A DNA stretch of 64,000 bases from Microthyrium microscopicum (lineage: Eukaryota > Ascomycota > Dothideomycetes > Microthyriales > Microthyriaceae), in assembly GCA_010405405.1 (NCBI GenBank), contig MU004230.1, forward strand, positions 4,045,132 through 4,109,131, in the 5' to 3' direction. The notes below the pieces were generated by a model, which saw only the letters and a list, made by a program, of their open reading frames with translations, ran no database searches and was not told the DNA's origin. Shown piece by piece: positions 60,601-64,000 of this stretch. Both the position numbers and the translations under genes were made by a program. The stretch's first letter is position 1, and each line of letters starts with the position of its first letter.

Positions 60601-62190
60601 ACGACGTTATTAGTAAAGGTACGTATATGCTTAACTTCATAATTATATTAACTATAAGTAACTTTATTAAAGTCGTATAGATAACGCTTAATATCTTTAA
60701 TAGTATAATATTAATAACTTTTCTTTATAGTTTAACCTTTTATACCTATATTAAACTACTACTACAGCATATCTCTAATGTAGGTATATATATAGCTAAT
60801 AAAATAGATAGATTTACCATTAATCATAATATTAATACCCCGCGTAAAGGTTAAAAGAAAAAGTTTAATAGTATCTATAAGCTATATTATAGTGCTTCTA
60901 AAGGGACCTAATATTAATAGCAAGGTATTTATTATTTAATTACGCTTAATGTTTAAGAGTCCTACAAGGAATAGGTAGACGCCTATTAAGGATTAGTATA
61001 TATTTCAATAAAGACTAAAGCTATCTAGAAAAGTAAGAAGAGAGATAATAATTAATTAATAGTTAACTAGCAAGAGTATAGAAACTAGCCTATCTTAACC
61101 ATAGTACTAAATCTTAAGCTTTATAGAGATTTAATAGCTTATAAGCAAAGAGTAAATTAACTTAGTACTATAAGTCTAGATATAGTAAATATACAATATT
61201 TATTAGTTTATAGGAATAGTAACATTACTTAGTAACTTAATAGCAAAGCTATATTAATAGTCTAACTTAAAGACAACTAATATACTTAAGTTAAGGTAAG
61301 GATATATTATATTGTTCTTAATAATAAAGTTAATAGTCTCCTTATTAATAATATACTTACGTTAAAAGAATTAACTAGGATATATAACTCCTAGACAAAT
61401 TAGTAAGTTTTATAAGTAGTTTTTCTTATTATATAGACTATCTTTATAAGGCTAAATTACATAGCCTAGCTTTATAGCAGGAAGCTCTTTACTCTTAGAT
61501 TTATATTCTGCTAAGATCTTTAATATTATAGTATTATACTTTTTATTAAGCTTATCGTAGTTTAGAGTAACTATCTACTCACTAGCTAGCACTTTCTCCT
61601 AGGTAATAATTCGTTAGATCTTAATAACAATCTAACCTTTAAAAGTACTATAGACAAGTTTTAATTAATAGTTACAACTAACTATAAGTATACAACTAAC
61701 GTAGATCTTTATATAGTATACAATAAGCGAACTAGAGACGTTAGGTAAATAACATATATACGCATTATTACTATAGCAATAGAACATAATCTTAGAAGAT
61801 AAGATAAAAGTATTCTTACTATTAATTGCATACTAGATATAAGCAAAAAATCTATTTAAAGTTGTAAGAATAGAAATACGAGTAGCGCCGTTATAAAGGT
61901 ATAGAAAGGATGTAATTGGACTAGTGTTAACTAGCGTGTTATATTGTATACTGAATAATCGTATATAGAATCTCTAAAGCCTCTAGAATTAGGAGGAATT
62001 CTAGGGCGTTAAATACACCTAAGGGAATAAAGATTATCTTAGCCTTTATTAGTAATCTACAAAGATCTAATAAAGATCTTTAATTAGATTACAAAGATTT
62101 TTAATTAGATAACAAAGACTATAAAGAACTAATAGCCAAATAGGTTAGTTCTAAAAGAATACTAGTATTAAATCTAATTATTCTTACACG
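57631..62190. other. AT-rich RIP-altered sequence, no identified element
   Basis: No long open frame is present, and CA and TG are depleted but less than in the left block. A - strand stretch around 60.2-60.8 kb looks coding-like, but I cannot assign it to a transposon family. A short tandem repeat lies at 58794-58847. Confidence 0.5.
58794..58847 (+). repeat. Short tandem repeat, 14 bp unit
   Basis: Three perfect copies of CTATAGATCTTACG (58794-58807, 58808-58821, 58822-58835) are followed by a shortened copy, CTATACTTTACG (58836-58847). No function is visible. Confidence 0.9.
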
Positions 62191-62397
62191 CTTCCTTAAT
62201 ATTTATTCTATTAGAATTTAATTTATTTAAGGTGTTTTTTAACTATAGTTAGACCTACTAACTATATCTTCTTATAATCTAGTATTTTAGATTATTTTTA
62301 TAACTAATAATATAGTTATATTTTAACTTTTCTAATAAGTTAATTTAATAAGTAGATTTCTTACTTTCTTTATTATTTCTAGCTTTTTAGCTATTAT

Positions 62398-64000
62398 TTA
62401 TCTTCCAATTCCTAGATTAGGTGCTAGGTAATTAAATATAATAGAATTTAATCCTTTAGTAAATATATCTACTAGCTGATTCTTAGTATTAATATAATTT
62501 AATACTACTATTTTATTTTGTACATTTTCTCTTACAAAGTAATATTGTATATCTATATATTTAGATCTAGCGTAGTGTTCTAGATTATTAGCTAGTTCTA
62601 TAGCAGATTTACTATCTATAAATATATTAACAGATTTATATTTAATTACATTAATTTCATTAAGTAATTCTCTTAGAAACATTAGTTCTTTAACTATTTC
62701 TTTTAAAGCAATATATTCTGCTTCGCAGCTAGATAATGCTACAGATTTCTATAGTTTACTAGACCAACTAATTACGTTATCTTCTAATTTAAATACGTAA
62801 CTAGTAGTAGATCGTCTAGAATCTAAATTACCCCTCCAATCTAAGTCCAAGAATCCTATTAGTTCTATATTAGATTAAGTTATTTTACACTAGTTACTAG
62901 CTATATAAACTAGTTTATAATCTTTAGTGTAATTTAGATATTTCCACACTTTATCTAATAATTTAAAGTATTCTTCCAAGGGATTAGCTATAAATCTAGC
63001 GCAGAAACTAACAAAATATGCTATATCTAGCCTTATTTTAGTAGTTAAATAAATCAGCGCTCCTACCTATTGCTAGTATAGTTTTAAATTAAATAAATTA
63101 ATATTTTTATTGCTGTTTTTTCTACTTTTAACACCTAGTTCTACAGGTATAGAACAGGGCTTTAAATCCTCTTTATTAAACCATTTAATAATATTATTTA
63201 AATATTTCTCTTAGCTTAATTCTAGTATTCTTCTAGATCTATCTCTTTTAATTTAAATTCCTAAGAATGTATTTACATCGCCTAAATTAGTTACTTTTAG
63301 GTCTAAACGTAATTCAGTATAAAGATTATTAATATCTTTTAAACTTAGGCTAAATACTAATATGTCGTCCACGTAAACGAGAATTATAATATTAGACTCT
63401 ACATTCTTATATAAGCACAGCGAGATTATTTTAAATCTATACTTATTTAATACTATAGTTAGATAATTAAGCCATAGTCTAGGAGACTATTTTAAGCCAT
63501 ATAGTGCTTTATTTAGCTTACATACTTTATTTTTAGTATTTTCTATTATAAATCCAGTTAGTTATTCTAGATAAATATCTTTATCTATTTTAGCGTAAAT
63601 AAATGCGTTTTTAATATCCTATTGCTATATTTCTAGATCTAGTAAATTACTTATAGAAAATAATATTCTATAAGCTTCTGCTCTACACGTAGATGCATAG
63701 GTTTCGTCGTAATCTAAACCTAGTTCTTATATAAATCCTTTTACTACCCATCTAGCTTTATATTTAACTAGATTATTAAGGACGTCTATTTTAATTTTAT
63801 ACACCTAGCGACCTCTAAGAACCTTTAAATCTATAGAATAATCTACTAAATTCTAGGTCTTTTATAGTTCTAATTCGTCTACTTCAGCTTTTATAGCTTC
63901 TAACCATTTATTTTTATCTAAGCTTTTAATAGCTTAATTATATATTTTAGGTTCTTTATTTAGTAGATTACTTTCTATTATAATAAATACGTTATCTTCT
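62398..64000 (-). mobile_element. Ty1/copia retrotransposon relic (RT and RNase H), runs past the window end
   Basis: Reading on the - strand from 64000 downward, copia Pol sequence is clear. DETYASTCRAEAYRILFS precedes ALYGLK, a stop at 63487-63489 (expected Gln, CAG to TAG), then SPRLW. The intact catalytic YVDD is at about 63364-63375, and RNase H has ALSSCEAEYIALKE. A stop-free tail of 94 codons at 62398-62682 contains DSKSAIELANN, KYIDIQYYFVRE and LVDIFTKGL, the normal copia RNase H end. Damage is much lighter than in the left block, so the element was mutated less or later. Integrase and gag would lie beyond 64000. It is not functional because of stops. Confidence 0.85.

Overview
The window reads as nuclear DNA of a filamentous ascomycete (Pezizomycotina; Leotiomycetes is my best guess, not proven). 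The genes carry short GT-AG introns with CTAAC-type branch sites. The window holds one gene-rich island (about 22.9-57.6 kb) between two very AT-rich blocks whose base pattern is that of repeat-induced point mutation (RIP).

Left block (1-22.9 kb): CA and TG dinucleotides are almost absent, and retroelement coding sequence is still legible through many stop codons. A Ty3/gypsy relic lies on the + strand (about 0.25-5.25 kb). Next come a ~200 bp direct repeat (5288-5490), an unassigned AT-rich stretch, and a LINE (non-LTR) relic on the - strand (about 8.9-12.4 kb, probably to 13.7). A second gypsy relic on the + strand follows (about 14-19.6 kb), then the second copy of the direct repeat (19590-19788) and unassigned RIP-altered sequence. 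Right block (57.6-64 kb): mildly to strongly mutated sequence, ending in a Ty1/copia relic on the - strand that is much better preserved and runs out of the window.

Gene island, left to right: two unrelated short-chain dehydrogenases (+); Snu114/EFTUD2, the U5 snRNP GTPase (-); cytosolic acetoacetyl-CoA thiolase Erg10 (+), sharing a 323 bp divergent promoter with SNU114; a secreted pepsin-like aspartic protease (-); a 2.8 kb gap with coding-like debris; a GH81 endo-beta-1,3-glucanase with a Pro/Ala/Thr repeat domain (+); a pirin (+); a 3 kb gap that includes a candidate 72-residue spliced ORF; a bZIP transcription factor (+); a small conserved-looking hypothetical protein (+); an SH3BGR/glutaredoxin-fold protein with a long Ala/Glu/Lys tail (-); mitochondrial lipoyl synthase (-); a large charged hypothetical protein (+); a tiny secreted eight-cysteine peptide (+); a secreted Gly/Pro-rich cysteine protein (+); and a chitin deacetylase with three CBM18 chitin-binding modules (-).

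The middle is mostly housekeeping (splicing, mevalonate entry, lipoate). The right end (52-57 kb), next to RIP-altered DNA, holds three secreted proteins in a row: a cysteine-rich peptide, an unknown secreted protein and a chitin deacetylase. With the secreted protease and GH81 glucanase, the window is rich in extracellular and cell-wall-active functions. The small peptide, with its near mirror-symmetric cysteine spacing, is the most interesting novel candidate. All exon boundaries were derived by hand from splice signals and reading frame; none has transcript support here.
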